Below are positions 37,565 to 49,900 of a stretch of 64,000 nucleotides of DNA, piece after piece. Made by a program: the position numbers and the translations under genes. Numbering within the stretch: the first letter of the stretch is position 1; each line of letters begins with the position of its first letter. Below the pieces are notes generated by a model. That model ran no database searches. It was not told where the DNA came from and saw nothing but the letters and a program-made list of their open reading frames with translations. Source of the DNA: Tritrichomonas musculus (Eukaryota; Parabasalia; Tritrichomonadida; Tritrichomonadidae); assembly GCA_039105265.1 (NCBI GenBank), contig JAPFFF010000001.1:2790001-2854000 (forward strand), read 5' to 3'.

Positions 37565-38320
37565 TTAAACTGTCACAGATTCCTTATCAACTGCGACCAT
37601 AACATTTGGATATTCTTTTTTAACGCATTCCATCATTTCGTAGCGATCTCTATTTGGGTTGAAATGAATTAAACATAATAATTTTGGTTTAACAACGTTC
37701 GCGATTACAGCTAGATTTTCGGCATCTGTATGACCAAATTTGGCGGAATCGCATTCATGCACCGAGTTAACCTCATGAAACAGGACGTCAAGATTATTTA
37801 GATGTTTGAGATAAGTTGATGTTGTGTAGGATGTAGTATCAGTAACGTAAGCAATGGATTTCCCTTCATAGCTAAGTCTATATCCAAAACATGTCGTGGT
37901 GTGATTTAATTGGAAATAGTTAACTTTAACTCCTTCGTGTATACATTCAATCACATTGTCTTCTTCATTATCGTTCATATTTAATGGAACTAATTCATAA
38001 GGAATTGCTTCTGGGAAAAATGGGTCATGAAATAAAGTGTCGATTTCATCTAATACTTTTTGTTCAGCATGAATTCTTATTTGCTTAAAATCAGGTCTGT
38101 TAAGGAGTTCGATAAGGCAATTAATACCTGCTACATGATCCATATGGCCATGACTTATAAAAACTTCAAGATATGGTGTTTGTATTAATTCTTTTACTCG
38201 GAAAAAGCCACTTCCTGCATCAAAAAGAATTCCAAGTTCAGGAATCATATAGCATGCTGTGCGAGATGTTTCATTTGAATGAAAACCATTAGTTCCAAGG
38301 AAGTGAAAACTGAAACACAT
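37565..38320 (-). CDS. Metallo-beta-lactamase-fold hydrolase, RNase Z-like
   Basis: 251 residues. It shows the metal-binding motif HGHMDH (about 57-62), a histidine in FQLNHTTTCFGYRL, the aspartate in YVTDTTSYT, GHTDAENLAV and the final LIHFNPNRD. This order matches the RNase Z / ElaC-like branch of the superfamily and small relatives of unknown substrate. It begins FHFLGTNGFH, the usual first strand. It lacks the long arm of RNase Z proper, so tRNA 3' processing is only one option. The cytosol is likely, since there is no signal peptide. It ends close to the AT-rich region that follows the foldback element. Confidence 0.9.
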   Translation of the reverse strand: MCFSFHFLGTNGFHSNETSRTACYMIPELGILFDAGSGFFRVKELIQTPYLEVFISHGHMDHVAGINCLIELLNRPDFKQIRIHAEQKVLDEIDTLFHDPFFPEAIPYELVPLNMNDNEEDNVIECIHEGVKVNYFQLNHTTTCFGYRLSYEGKSIAYVTDTTSYTTSTYLKHLNNLDVLFHEVNSVHECDSAKFGHTDAENLAVIANVVKPKLLCLIHFNPNRDRYEMMECVKKEYPNVMVAVDKESVTV

Positions 38321-38873
38321 TTACGATTAATAAAGAGTTGCAGGTTTTTGAAAAAACAAAATTAACCTTTTTTGAGTGCAATTGAAAGATATAATTGAAT
38401 TTATTGTAATATTCAATACTTTATTATAATCTCAAATAAAACATAGCATATCTTGTCATATAATTTATTATTTCTATAATAACTCAAAAATAATATTAAT
38501 ATAATGATTTTTTAAATAAAAAAATATTTAATTTTTAAATTTAAATATTATAAAATACTAAATTGACGTTTTTTATTATTTAATACAAAAGTAATTTAAG
38601 GTATTAAACAAAATTAAATGATGATTTTAGAAATATTGTTAGTATTAATATAAATATTATATATATTTTTAAATATAATTAATAGTTAAATAATTATTGA
38701 TAATAATTGAAAATACTAAAATCTGAATAATATAGAGATATTTATATTTTTGGAAAATATAACAATTCTTCTCAAAATTGAGACTTTCGGTTCAATTAAT
38801 TTTTTTTTCCCACCATCGGAAAAAATCATATTTTCTTTTTATATTATTATATTATATTTAATAGTAGTATTAA
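38321..38873. other. Very AT-rich intergenic stretch
   Basis: No gene or clear repeat is seen; mostly AATATT-type low complexity. Confidence 0.6.
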
Positions 38874-39045
38874 AATAAATTGAGAGATCCAAATATTTCA
38901 AATGCCTTGTGGACTGATGAAGAAGAAAGAATATTATTATCAAAGTATGAACAATTCGGCAATCACTGGACAAAGATAAAAAAGTTTTTACCTGGGAGAA
39001 CTACTAATGCCTAGGTAAATTTGCATATAAGAAAAAAAAAGTTTG
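38874..39045 (+). pseudogene. Myb-type DNA-binding domain fragment
   Basis: The frame reads ALWTDEEERILLSKYEQFGN then HWTKIKKFLPGRTTNA, which is a single Myb/SANT repeat with its W, E-E and LPGRT signature. It then meets TAG where the family has a Gln codon (CAG). The frame continues VNLHIRKKK, the weakly matching end of the repeat. There is no upstream ATG or first repeat. This is a host Myb gene relic, tail to tail with the cofilin relic. Confidence 0.75.
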
Positions 39046-39289
39046 TTGACAATAAGAGAACAAAAGAAGATAAAATGATATATATCGCATAGCTAATATC
39101 ATGTTTAGAGAGATCATTAAGCAGATGATCATAGGTTTTCTCCTGTGGAGCTGTTTTTTCAACTTTGATATATTTTAAAACTTTTGAAAAACTGATGATC
39201 ATATATCTATATTTGTGCTCAATCATTAAATCATTCAATATCATCAAACAATCATCATGGACTTTTATTGATTTCACATCTGTAGCCAT
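39011..39289 (-). pseudogene. Truncated ADF/cofilin gene
   Basis: The start ATG at 39289 opens MATDVKSIKVHDDCLMILND, then YRYMIISFSKVLKYIKVEKT and YDHLLNDLSKHDISYAIY. This follows the ADF/cofilin N-terminal half (KYRYIIF, EIVVEKT, YAVYDF in family members) nearly position by position. After SYAIY the frame turns into hydrophobic nonsense, and a neighbouring frame reads YDFIFF, the expected continuation, so a small frameshift lies near 39085. The C-terminal half with the main actin-binding helix is missing; the remnant butts against the Myb fragment. Confidence 0.78.
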
Positions 39290-39822
39290 TTGTTTTAAAT
39301 TATTTTTCTGAAACTAGTTTTGGATCAAAATATCAAAGATAAATCATATTTAAACTTGGAAATTGATTTTACATCAAAAATATTTTAACCAAATTTAATT
39401 TTGTATTCATATTTGTAATATATCAAATAACACTTTATAATTGAATGCTTAAAATTTTATTTATGCAACAATATTGCATTTAATATACTAATCATGAAGT
39501 GTTGAACTTGTTGGACATATAAAATATCATTTTATAAAATTGATATCAAATCAAGAAACATTTTAATTAATTTCTAATAATGCTTTTTTATCCTATCAAA
39601 TTCATGGTATACCATTGCATGAAAATTCGGAAATAAAAATCATCTTAAATAGATTAAATCTTTGAAACAATTTGAAATTAGAGAAAAAAACATTTTTATT
39701 AATTAAAATAATGACAATATATTTTAATTTATATTAAAATATTATAAAAATAATAATTTATTTAAAATATTCATTAATTATTCAGATATTTTAAATTCAA
39801 CATAATCAAAAATTTTTAAGAA
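39290..39822. other. AT-rich intergenic stretch
   Basis: No gene or repeat is recognised. Confidence 0.6.
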
Positions 39823-39829
39823 AAAGTTT

Positions 39830-40683
39830 TGGTTGAAAAAAATCGCTATATAAATCCCCACACTTTTTTTTGACCTTTCGACCGTTTATTTTATACAAAA
39901 ATTTTACATAATAATTTATAATAATTTTTAATTTTACAGGTCAAATTAAAGGTGAAATATAAAGAAACAAGGTCAATTTAAAGAAAATGCAAGGGAAATA
40001 GTGAAGAATTATGATAATAAAAAATAAAAATAGGAATATAGAATATAAGATTGATTTAAATAATAAAATAATATGGTTTAATATAAAAAAAAGGATTAGA
40101 TTTGTGAATTTAGAATAAAATTTGTAAAAAAAAGAATAATAAAACCAAAAAGAGAGATAAATTTGGAATAAAATGTTATTTATTAATAAAATAATTACGA
40201 TTTAGTAAAATAAATGTTGCTTTGTTAAGATAATTTGTGATTTTGATATTGATGTTGGGCAAAAGCCACTACGAGCGAAGCGAAGTAGTGGCTAAAGCAA
40301 CAAGTCGGATTGCTTGTATTTATGCGCTCAAGGCCGCTCTCGACATTCGAAACAGGCGATCGTCGTACACCGGGCTCACTTCGTGAACGCGTCGGCTGCG
40401 CCCCCTCTTTTCTCCTTCCCTTGACCCATCCTCTTTAACTCCCCAAGCCCAAGCCTCCAGATGTAAAATTATTGCGAAATCATTTCCATAAAAAATTGTT
40501 CATCGCGTTAAATTTGTATTTCTGAGACATTATATAATCCATCGAAATCATTTGTAAGCGTTTGGATGTGTCTTGGTCATACAAGTTCAGATTGTTATCA
40601 CAAATTTTTATGGCTATTTTGGAATAAACGGTCGAAAGGTCAAAAAAAAGTGTGGGGATTTATATAGCGATTTTTTTCAACCA
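39830..40683. mobile_element. Non-autonomous DNA transposon, 854 bp, perfect 61-bp inverted repeats
   Basis: The ends TGGTTGAAAAAAATCGCTAT and the reverse complement match without a difference for 61 bases. AAAGTTT flanks both sides (39823-39829 and 40684-40690) as a probable 7-bp target duplication. The left two-thirds of the interior is AT-rich. From about 40255 to 40460 it becomes GC-rich with short hairpins, for example AGCCACTAC and GTAGTGGCT around a GAGCGAAGCGA loop. There is no transposase frame. The size and duplication length suggest a Mutator- or hAT-like parent, unproven. Perfect ends imply a recent insertion, 24 bases upstream of the next ATG. Confidence 0.88.
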
Positions 40684-40707
40684 AAAGTTTTCAATTAAAA
40701 TTTCAAA

Positions 40708-41835
40708 ATGAACGTTCAAGAAGTTCTAAATGAAATGAAAACAATTTATAATCAATTACTTAAATATTTTGATGATGATGAAGACTTTCTATTTCTTACC
40801 AAAACATTTGATGAACTAGAAATCGGTAAAAATATACATAAACTGAAATTACTCCTCCATTTACTCGTAAAAATAGGTAATAACAGACATAGGGAATCAA
40901 ATTTCTTTGACAAAATTGAGCGAATTATAAATATATTCAAAGCAGAGATCATAGAAAAATTTTCAAACTTTGAAATATTCACAATTTTCCAAAGCAACAA
41001 GCGAATTCTTCTATTTATCATTGAAGAACAAATAATTAAAATTGATGAATACATTGCCAAAAGAATGACCGACCGAAAACATGTTAATGCAAATTATCCA
41101 CAATATTTTGCACCTGAAATCAAACCGTTTGTTACAGAGTCATTTATACGACTATTTCGAAAAAACAAAGAAAAGGAAACGAAAGAAGATTGGATTGATT
41201 CAATTTTCAACGAATTACCAGACAATTTTTATCAAAAACGTAAAATAGCAGAAAACGACACATACATCTGTTCACTTATTCGCGAAGATAATGTAGAAGA
41301 GTTCATCGCCCATTTAAACAAAACAAATATTTCAATAAAAAGCGTTATTATGGATTCAATTTTTGAAACAAACCATTTTTTAATCAAGAAAAAGAAACCA
41401 ACTTTGATTGAATATGCAGCATTCTATGGGTCAATTCAAATTTTCAATTATTTGAAATTTGAAGGAGCTGATCTAGAGACAGATTTGTGGCTTTATGTAA
41501 TTCGTGGTCGAAATGCCGAATTGATTCACATTCTTGAAGAAAATCACGTTAAAACAATAGATAGTTTGTATTACGACCCATTTTTTGAATCAATTAAATG
41601 TCATCATAATGAATTTGCTAATTACATCAAAGATAACTTATTCACTGCAGAAAATGAATATATTGATGATTATATGCCCACTTATTCGTTGAAATCCTAC
41701 AACTTTTTATTCATTGAAAATAATTTTGAAACAAGACTTTTATTCCAATACGATTACTATATGTTTGTTGATTTACTTATTCAAGAAAATAAAATTGATA
41801 TAAACAAAAAACTAATTTTACATATAATCTTTTGA
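40708..41835 (+). CDS. DUF3447/ankyrin-family protein, probably 3'-degraded
   Basis: 375 residues. The N-terminal 160 residues are helical and specific to this trichomonad family. Residues about 185-290 carry the DUF3447 signature (LIREDNVEEFIAHLNKTNIS, PTLIEYAAFYGSIQIFNYLK, LWLYVIRGRNAELIHILEEN). The end LLIQENKIDINKKLILHIIF is the start of an ankyrin array. Family members usually continue with many ankyrin repeats; here a stop intervenes, and four single repeats lie scattered over the next 1.6 kb. A TCAATTAAAATTTC box precedes the ATG and abuts the transposon's target duplication. It may still give a short protein or be a dead gene. Confidence 0.82.
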   Translation: MNVQEVLNEMKTIYNQLLKYFDDDEDFLFLTKTFDELEIGKNIHKLKLLLHLLVKIGNNRHRESNFFDKIERIINIFKAEIIEKFSNFEIFTIFQSNKRILLFIIEEQIIKIDEYIAKRMTDRKHVNANYPQYFAPEIKPFVTESFIRLFRKNKEKETKEDWIDSIFNELPDNFYQKRKIAENDTYICSLIREDNVEEFIAHLNKTNISIKSVIMDSIFETNHFLIKKKKPTLIEYAAFYGSIQIFNYLKFEGADLETDLWLYVIRGRNAELIHILEENHVKTIDSLYYDPFFESIKCHHNEFANYIKDNLFTAENEYIDDYMPTYSLKSYNFLFIENNFETRLLFQYDYYMFVDLLIQENKIDINKKLILHIIF

Positions 41836-43423
41836 TAATATTCTTAAATCGAACATTGTTTTTGGTGTTTTTTAAGTTCAACATTTTAATGGCATTCCAA
41901 AATATAAACAATTTAATTTCATTTATAAATAAATTTTCAATAAAATTATAATTTTATACTAATTACATTTCAAAAATGAAATTATTCAATGCAATTTAAA
42001 ACGAAATAGTTTAATGAGATTCTTTAATTAAATATATTTTAATCATATTTTTAAATAAATAATTCAATGTAATTTAAAAATGTTATATTTTTAAATTACA
42101 TTCAAAAACTAATAATTCAATTACATTCAAAGTTATTAATTTAATTACATTCAAAAAAGAAATATTTAAATTACATTCCATAAATAATTATATAAATTTA
42201 GTTTCAAAATTACAAATTTAATAAAACTCCATTGTTTTTGGCTGTCGAAAATGAATACATTGAAATCATTAAACTTTTATTAACAAAGCCAAATCTTGAT
42301 ATTAACATTCTCAATATTTCATATAAATAAATTTATTAACAAAATTAAAAATCAAATATTTTTAAAAAATTAAAAAAAAAAAAATATGTTTTAAATTACA
42401 TTTAAAAAGTAACGATTAAATGCAGTTTCTAAAATAATAATTTAATGTCATTTTAAAATGAAGATTTAAATTACATTCACCAATAAATGTTTTTAATGAA
42501 ATTTAACAAACAAAAAAATAAATTTATGAAACAGCATTATTTTTAGCAGTTGATAAAGAAAATATTGAAATTATCAAACTTTTGTTAAAAAACGATAAAC
42601 TTGATCTAAATATTCTTTGTGTTTTTTCGGCAAAATTTATTTCCAAAATTCGCAATCATATCATTTAATGTAATTCAATAATATATAATTAAATCGAATT
42701 AAAAAAAAAAATAATATTTTAATATAATTTGAAAAGAATAATTCTAATGACATTCAAAATACATATTTTAATCGAATTTAGATTTTTTTTTTTTAATCGT
42801 ATTCATAAAAAAGTATAAATTTAATTATATTTTAAATAAATATTTTAATGACATTTTGCAATCAATATTTTGATGACATTTTGAAATCAATATTTTAATA
42901 AAATTGAATAAGTGAATTTTATGTAACAACATTACTCTTAGCAGTTGTAAAAGAAAATATAGAAATTATTAAACTTTTGTTAAATAACGATAAACTTGAT
43001 CCTAATGTTCTTAATGTTTTTTAAATTGAATTATTTTACGAAATTCACAATCATATATTTAGAAATAATTTAACATAAATTAATTTTATCAAATTTTTAC
43101 ATTATGTATTTTATAATATTACAAAAAACAAATTTTATGATATTTAATTATAAGTTTTAATAAAGTTTAAATGAATAATATATCAAACAGTTTTGCATAT
43201 AGCCGTTAAAAATGAAAATTTAGATATTATAAAACTTTTATTAACTAGGAATTATATAGATATTATTGCAAAAAATCGTGTTTTTTATTTATTTGTTTAA
43301 TTATGTTTGCATAATAATATTTATGATTTAATTATCGATTTTTATGCAAGAGACCAATCGATTTTACTACTAATCCAGCTATTAAAGATTTATTAAAATC
43401 AAAAAGTGTAAAAAACATTTGAA
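41836..43423 (+). pseudogene. Scattered ankyrin repeats in AT-rich spacers
   Basis: Four ankyrin units lie in the same orientation as the gene before them: about 42223-42330 (TPLFLAVENEYIEIIKLLLT), 42528-42636 (ALFLAVDKENIEIIKLLLKN), 42923-43024 (LLLAVVKENIEIIKLLLNND) and 43187-43303 (VLHIAVKNENLDIIKLLLTR). A likely C terminus (NPAIKDLLKSKSVKNI, stop) ends at 43423. Each unit is followed by a DINILN-type end and then 160-290 bases of AT-rich DNA full of a degenerate motif like ATTACATTCAAAA. I see no GTATGT or ACTAACACACAG intron borders. Confidence 0.75.
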
Positions 43424-43910
43424 GGGAATTTTATTTAAATCAATATTAGGTTAAATCATTTTTTACCAATTGCTATTATATATTAATAATGGTATTACTT
43501 TTATTATTAATAAAAAACTATTTTTTAACAGATTATTCTTTGATTTATTGTCATTTTAAAATGTATAGTTTTTGATTTTTTGTGATTACTCTTTTGTTAA
43601 ATGAATATATCTTCATAACTTTCAAATTCATCAACAACATTAAATGAATACATGCTTTTATAGCAGCACTTTTAGATAACCACAAAACTATAAAAATTAT
43701 CAATGAAACAATTGATGAATTATCAATGTAATTACCATTAATAATATTATATTCTTTGACATCAAATGAATACATGCTTTTTAAATTTAAATTTTAGTAC
43801 AGTTATCTAACTTAGTCAAAGAAAAATTCTCAAAAGGAGTAATGAAAATATTATTAATGGTAAATACAATTAACATCTACAATAAAATTTTAGTGGAAAA
43901 CTGATTTTTA
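43424..43910. other. AT-rich intergenic stretch, possible worn ankyrin traces
   Basis: Around 43640-43730 a plus frame reads HAFIAALLDNHKTIKIINET, loosely ankyrin-like, with AAATGAATACATGCTTTT present twice (43640 and 43763). Nothing else is seen. Confidence 0.35.
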
Positions 43911-46900
43911 TTATTGATTGATCATTGCTGTAATTTCCCGCAGATCAAAAGTGTCTTGAAGACCTCCAGATGCAGCCTTAATTAAAATTTCTATTTTTGC
44001 TTTAACCGAATGATCCTGATCCAGAAAACCTCTTTTTCTAAAACGTTCATATAAATTAGTATATTTTGTTTTCAATTCATAATCTCCTTCTGTTCCTTTC
44101 ATTTTTTGGACCGTGGCATGCATTAAAGATTTGTATTTTTCTTTAAATGAAGAAATACTCTTTATTGAATCAATTTCATCTAGCACCAAAAAATCTGATT
44201 CATCAGTCATTATTATTAATTCTTTTATTTCCTCACCAGAATCATTAATTGGAATTATTATACTACTACAATTACGCTCAAATGCGGCTGAAATCGATGT
44301 ATTTCCTCCTCTTCCAATTATATAGGTAGTGACATACTTAAAAGAAATATTATTTGATTGAATAATTTGATCACATTTTTTAACTAATTCAGAAGAAATT
44401 TGTCCATCAGTTACTAAAATCAAATGTTCACGAGGAATATCTTTATTTTGTATAAGTTCATCTACAATTGTACAAGGATCTGTGCCACCATTTCCATGCA
44501 TGCTGGAATAATATTGATTCATTGTTTCATAGTCAATGATTTGTGCTTCATGATTCCAAATGATTATTGTATCGCCATTCTTATAATTTTTTTCGAATAT
44601 TCCTTGAACCTTTTTATGATATACTTCAACATTCTTGACTGATCCAGAAAGATCAATTGCAAATAACCTATGATTTTTTATATGATTCTTTACATTATCC
44701 GTAACTGAACCAGGTCTTTTTGGTAAACTAACTTTAACATTTTCATTTAATTTGAAAATGACTGCTTTAGGACGAAAATCTTTGGGATTAATACCCAATA
44801 TTCTTTTTGTTTCAATTTGAGCTGTCCATCCTGCAATGTTTTGAACATAACGAAAAGTACCTTCAGTTGTCATTTGGCTAAATAATTTTGTATAACCACA
44901 GTCAATGATTATGTCACCTGTTATATGTTTTAGATCTCTATCACCAGGATAAAAAAGAGCACTGATTCCATTTTCTGAATCTTTCATGAATGGTATAAAC
45001 GGTTTCAATATTTCTGGATCATTTTGTGCATATGAAATTGTTTCACCTTCATATATTTTGACAATATTATGTGACAATGAAGCTCTTTGCATTTTTTGGA
45101 ATTGTAGAGGTGATTTATTGAACTTCCCTGGCTGATCGAGCTTCCCTTTAGGATCACCTCTAAGATAAGTTTGTCCAAAATGATTTCCCTTTAAACGTAA
45201 TTTGGTTTTATTTCCATCAGGAAAGATTACTTTTTCCAAGAATCTATTTGCTTGAAATGTAAGAGGTTCACTTTCAGCAAACAAAACTACAGAGCCACCA
45301 TTATTCCAAAATTGAAGTAAACAGTCTATAAATTGATCAATAAGATACTGATTACCTCCATCAAATAACTTCATATCATAAGGAAGACCTGAAATAACCC
45401 ATACTGCATAATATTTGCATTTGCCTTTTTGTGAAATCAATTCATTAATTGCATCCTTATAATTTGTCACAACAACAATCTCAATTCCAAAATGTTCTAC
45501 AGCTTTTTTAACGCATTCTCCATCTCCTGCATATTCAGCTTTAGATAAATATTCAGGAGAAATAAGATGGCTTTCAGCTAAATTGACTAAATAACTATAA
45601 AGCATAACAATAAGAATTTTTTGGCCTTTGAGAATATCACTAATATACATTTCTGTATTCAAACCTTCAGGATTAATAAATTCATTATTAGAATTTGTTT
45701 GCACTTGTTCTTCATTATACATATCAGTGAATGCATCTAATGCATGAATTGTTTCACTCAAATAATTCTTTAGATCTTTAAAAATAGGTTTTTCCTCATT
45801 TTGAATTAATTTTTCAAATGTGTTACTAATATCATCAGCTGAACATGGCTCTGGAGCAAGTTGCTTGATCTTTTTATCATATAATTCGTTCAATTCATCC
45901 ACAAAACATGATGCAACGGCTTTAATTAAATCATTTGGATTGGTTGCATATATTACTTGTGGGAATAACTCAACAATTCCACATGGGTATATTCCAATTC
46001 CTATACCAAATATTGTGATTCCACTCTGAAAACACGTCATTATGTGATTTTGGATTATTTCTCGTTGCTCCTCTTGGAAAAGACCATCTGTAAGAATAAA
46101 CATATAACTTGTTGAATCAACTGATCTCATCCTTCTGATATCATAAGCTGCATGAATTGCATCTTCTAAGGCGCATTTATCATATGAAGCATTTGCCAAT
46201 GTGTCAAATAATGATGGCCAAAAAGGTGATTTATCATTTAATAATCTTACTGATGAAATTTCACTTGCTAGAATTATTGGAGCTTCATCTGTAGCAATTA
46301 TGATATCAATACATGGAATATCAATTGATGCCAATGCAGTTAATAATATTTTAATTGTTTGATATGAGTGAGAAGAAAAAAGTTGATTAAAACACGATTT
46401 CGACGAATCAATTATAATTGAAACCCCATAATTTCTAATCAAGCCACCTTTCTCTTCAAGATAAATCAAAGGATCTGGAACTGGATTGATTAAATTTAAA
46501 ATAAGAGCTGTTATATCAAAGTCTACTCCGGTACTTGAAAGAACTGTTTGAGATGCTTTGTTAGGTTTGAATATTGTTTCGAGAAGAGGTCTAAATATAT
46601 TTCTTTTTGAATAAACAATTTGATGAATGAACTGATCAAATTCATCTTTTATTGAATGAGATGGATTCGAAATTGTCATTTTTTCTGTTAAATTACGATA
46701 ATGTCCAACATCAAGCTTTGGAAATCTACTTCCATTTGCAATAAATCTTTGATTAATTTTCTTATAAATAGAGGATGATTCAACATCAAAAACAAAATTG
46801 GTTTCTGATTTTATAATGTCAAATATTTCATTTGATAAATCGTCACTTGCTTGTTTAAATTCTGGTTTGTAATCAGTTTTATTTTTAAAATCATAATTTG

Positions 46901-49900
46901 ACTTAAACTGTGAACGTGATAAAACAGAATAAAATGTTGAAATAATTGTTTCAAATGTTGAATCATTTATGTCAGGATTGATGTAAATCAATTTTGTGAT
47001 TGAAGATGCTGTTTTTGCCACTTCAATAAAGGAATCCCACATTTTTTGAATGTTAGAATACTTTTTTTCATCAAGAAACTTTGATTTAATAAATATTAAT
47101 CCAAAAGAATTGTTTGAATCGTTTAATAAGGTTTCTTTCCAACTTTGAGCCAACACTAAATTTTCATCAAGACCATCAGAAAAGAAGAACAAAGCTCTTT
47201 GTGTTCTTTTTTCATCTGGACATTTCATGAATTCAATTGCATGACGAATTGTATCAGCAATATTTGTCTTATATCTTTTAATGAATAAGCAATCGAATAC
47301 TCGTTGAAGAACAAGAGTTGATATATCTTCTTCAAAAGGTTTTAAGACAAATCTAAATTTTTTATCTGCAACAATAGCTATTGAAAAAGGAATTTCTAAC
47401 ACTGACAATGCATAAGAAAATGATACAAGAATCATAAAATTATATAATTTATTTTGTTTGCATATAAATGATGAACAATCGATTAATAGATTACAAGAAA
47501 TATCTAGAAAAGGACATTTCACATCAGATGCTTTTGCAATTAGATTAGCAATCAAATATTGTGAATGTTCTACTAATTTTTGAACAGGGAAATTGGTTGC
47601 AGAAGACTTAAATAATTCATTTTGATTTTGAATTATGCATTCAGTACTATCCAAAAATTTTAATTTTCCATCTTTATTCATTTCTTTAATTCTTTTTAAA
47701 ACTCGTTCTATACTATCATATTCTGTAAATTCAGTTGAAATATCTCTGATATCTTTTACTACTACTGTTTCTTTTTTAGATTTATTAGTTATTTTTAATG
47801 TTGGTTTTTTTTGTAATGCTTCATTTTCTTTTTCATTATCTGAATCATCTTTCATACTTTCACTTTCATTTTCGATATTCTGATCATCTATTATTTGAGC
47901 AATTAATAATTGTTCATCTTCAATATTTCTTTCAAAATTGTCACCAGTTTCCCCAACAATTACTTCATTTTGTACAGTATCATTATTATTTAATGAATCT
48001 TCTATTAAATCATCTTTGAAAATATTATGTATTCCAAATTTTCCATTATTATTAAATTTATCGTGGAATTTCGTAGCATTTAATGGACTTTGATTTTTAA
48101 TATTCCATTTTCCTTTTGGCAATTTAGGATAATCTACATCAGGATATTTTATAAAATCTTGGAAATTATCATCATTATCTTTGAGACTTTGAGGTAAGGC
48201 AACCTTTGAAAAATCAATTCCTGCCTTTTTTAACCTTTTTACGCAATTTTGGAATGATTCTATAAAAGAATTTACATTTTTCGACAAAATTGAATAATTT
48301 TTAGGAGAATATTTTGTTATTTCATCATAGATATACAAAAGTTTTGAAAAATATGTTTCTGATTCTTTTTGACTTTTCGATTCAACATGACATATTCTAA
48401 TATAAGTGGGAAGTGCAGTTGATCCTTGAGAGCATTGTGAATAAAATGTATTTAGACTCTCAATTGTTAAAACTTTGGGTAGTTTAATATCTGGAAGTGA
48501 CTTCAAAGAGTCTACATCATTTGAAATAAGAGTATCATTATCAACATCTATAAAATTGAATTTTCCTAAAGTTTCAGATTGGCTTGGTTTGGGTGGATCT
48601 TTTTCACTAATCATGATACTATTATACTGTTCAGATAATTCAGGCAAAGGCTCTACTTCAATTGAAGCAAAAGCTTTTTCTATTTTATTAAATTCACGAT
48701 TTGTTGTTAAAGACCTTATATGGTCAAGATCTTTATTATAAGTGAATAATTGATTATTTAATTGAGATACTTTATTTTGCAATTCATCTTGTGAAAACCG
48801 ATTTTCTAAACAAAATTGATGCGATTTAATATCTAGATATTTTTTATTTAATATCTGAGCAAATTTTAATATCAGGTTATGAGTAATGATATCAGAGAGT
48901 TCATCAATTTTAACACCTTCATTTATAATAGAATCAATATCAGAAATTAAAGACCCAAATTCAACTTGAATCTCTTGGGGAAAGTATCCAATAAATGATT
49001 TAAGATGATTGTTAACAGCATCTTGGCTTAATAATATCATTAAGACTGCAAAATTTGTTTTTCTAATAGGTATTTTTTTTGCTTGGATATATGAATCAAT
49101 TTTATCTATTTCTATTTTTTTCTCTATATCTTTGTACATTATTCTGATATTATTTCGGGCCTTTTTAATGTTTTTTTCATCTATAGTATAGGGTATAAAT
49201 TTAATATCACCCAAATTTGGATATGTGTCAAATGCAGGAAACCATAAATCTTCATTATCTTTAGGATACTCTATGATTACATAGCTGGATTTTGATCTGG
49301 ATTTAGATTTATGAATAAGATTGTCATCATTTTTTGCAAATGACATTTGTAAATATACAATTTCTTGAGAACCAGAATAAGAAACTTTTTTGTTATCATA
49401 ATTTATTTTAGGAAATTCTTTCATATTAGTATATAATTTGAAAGGTGTACAAATGAAATATGGAAAATTTGGCGTTTTAGATAACTTGTTGGCATTATCA
49501 ATTTTTGTCCATTTTTTCATTTTATAATTATATTCTTCACATGGAAATGCATTGATAAAAACATCATTTGGACCAAATGACTTTTTAAAAGGAATAAATT
49601 GAAAATTTGATAAATAATTAAAAGTAAGATCTATTTTTTTCTTGATCCCTCCAATTTTTATAGATATATCATATCTAGTTGGGTATGTTTTTATCACATA
49701 ATCTTCGTATTTAATATCAGATGTAATAAAATAGTCTCCGTTAATAGTAAAACCTTCTTTGGAAAACTCTTTCTTTTCGCTTTTGATAGATACGCATCTT
49801 GGTATATTCATTTCTATATTGCACTTTTGTTCACATGGTAAAAATGTCATTATTCTGAAATATAATTTGTGCTTAAAATTAGGAATATATATTAAATTGC

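Noticed and set aside
40255-40460. Possible tRNA or structured RNA in the GC-rich core of the 854-bp transposon
   Set aside because: Hairpins are visible, but no cloverleaf, T-loop (TTCRANNY) or A/B-box arrangement could be traced.
41836-43423. Canonical introns between the scattered ankyrin units
   Set aside because: No GTATGT donor or ACTAACACACAG acceptor, the known trichomonad signals, is seen at the unit edges; kept only as an open question.
43551-43775. 74-residue minus-strand frame
   Set aside because: AT-rich chance frame; the plus strand shows faint ankyrin-like traces instead.
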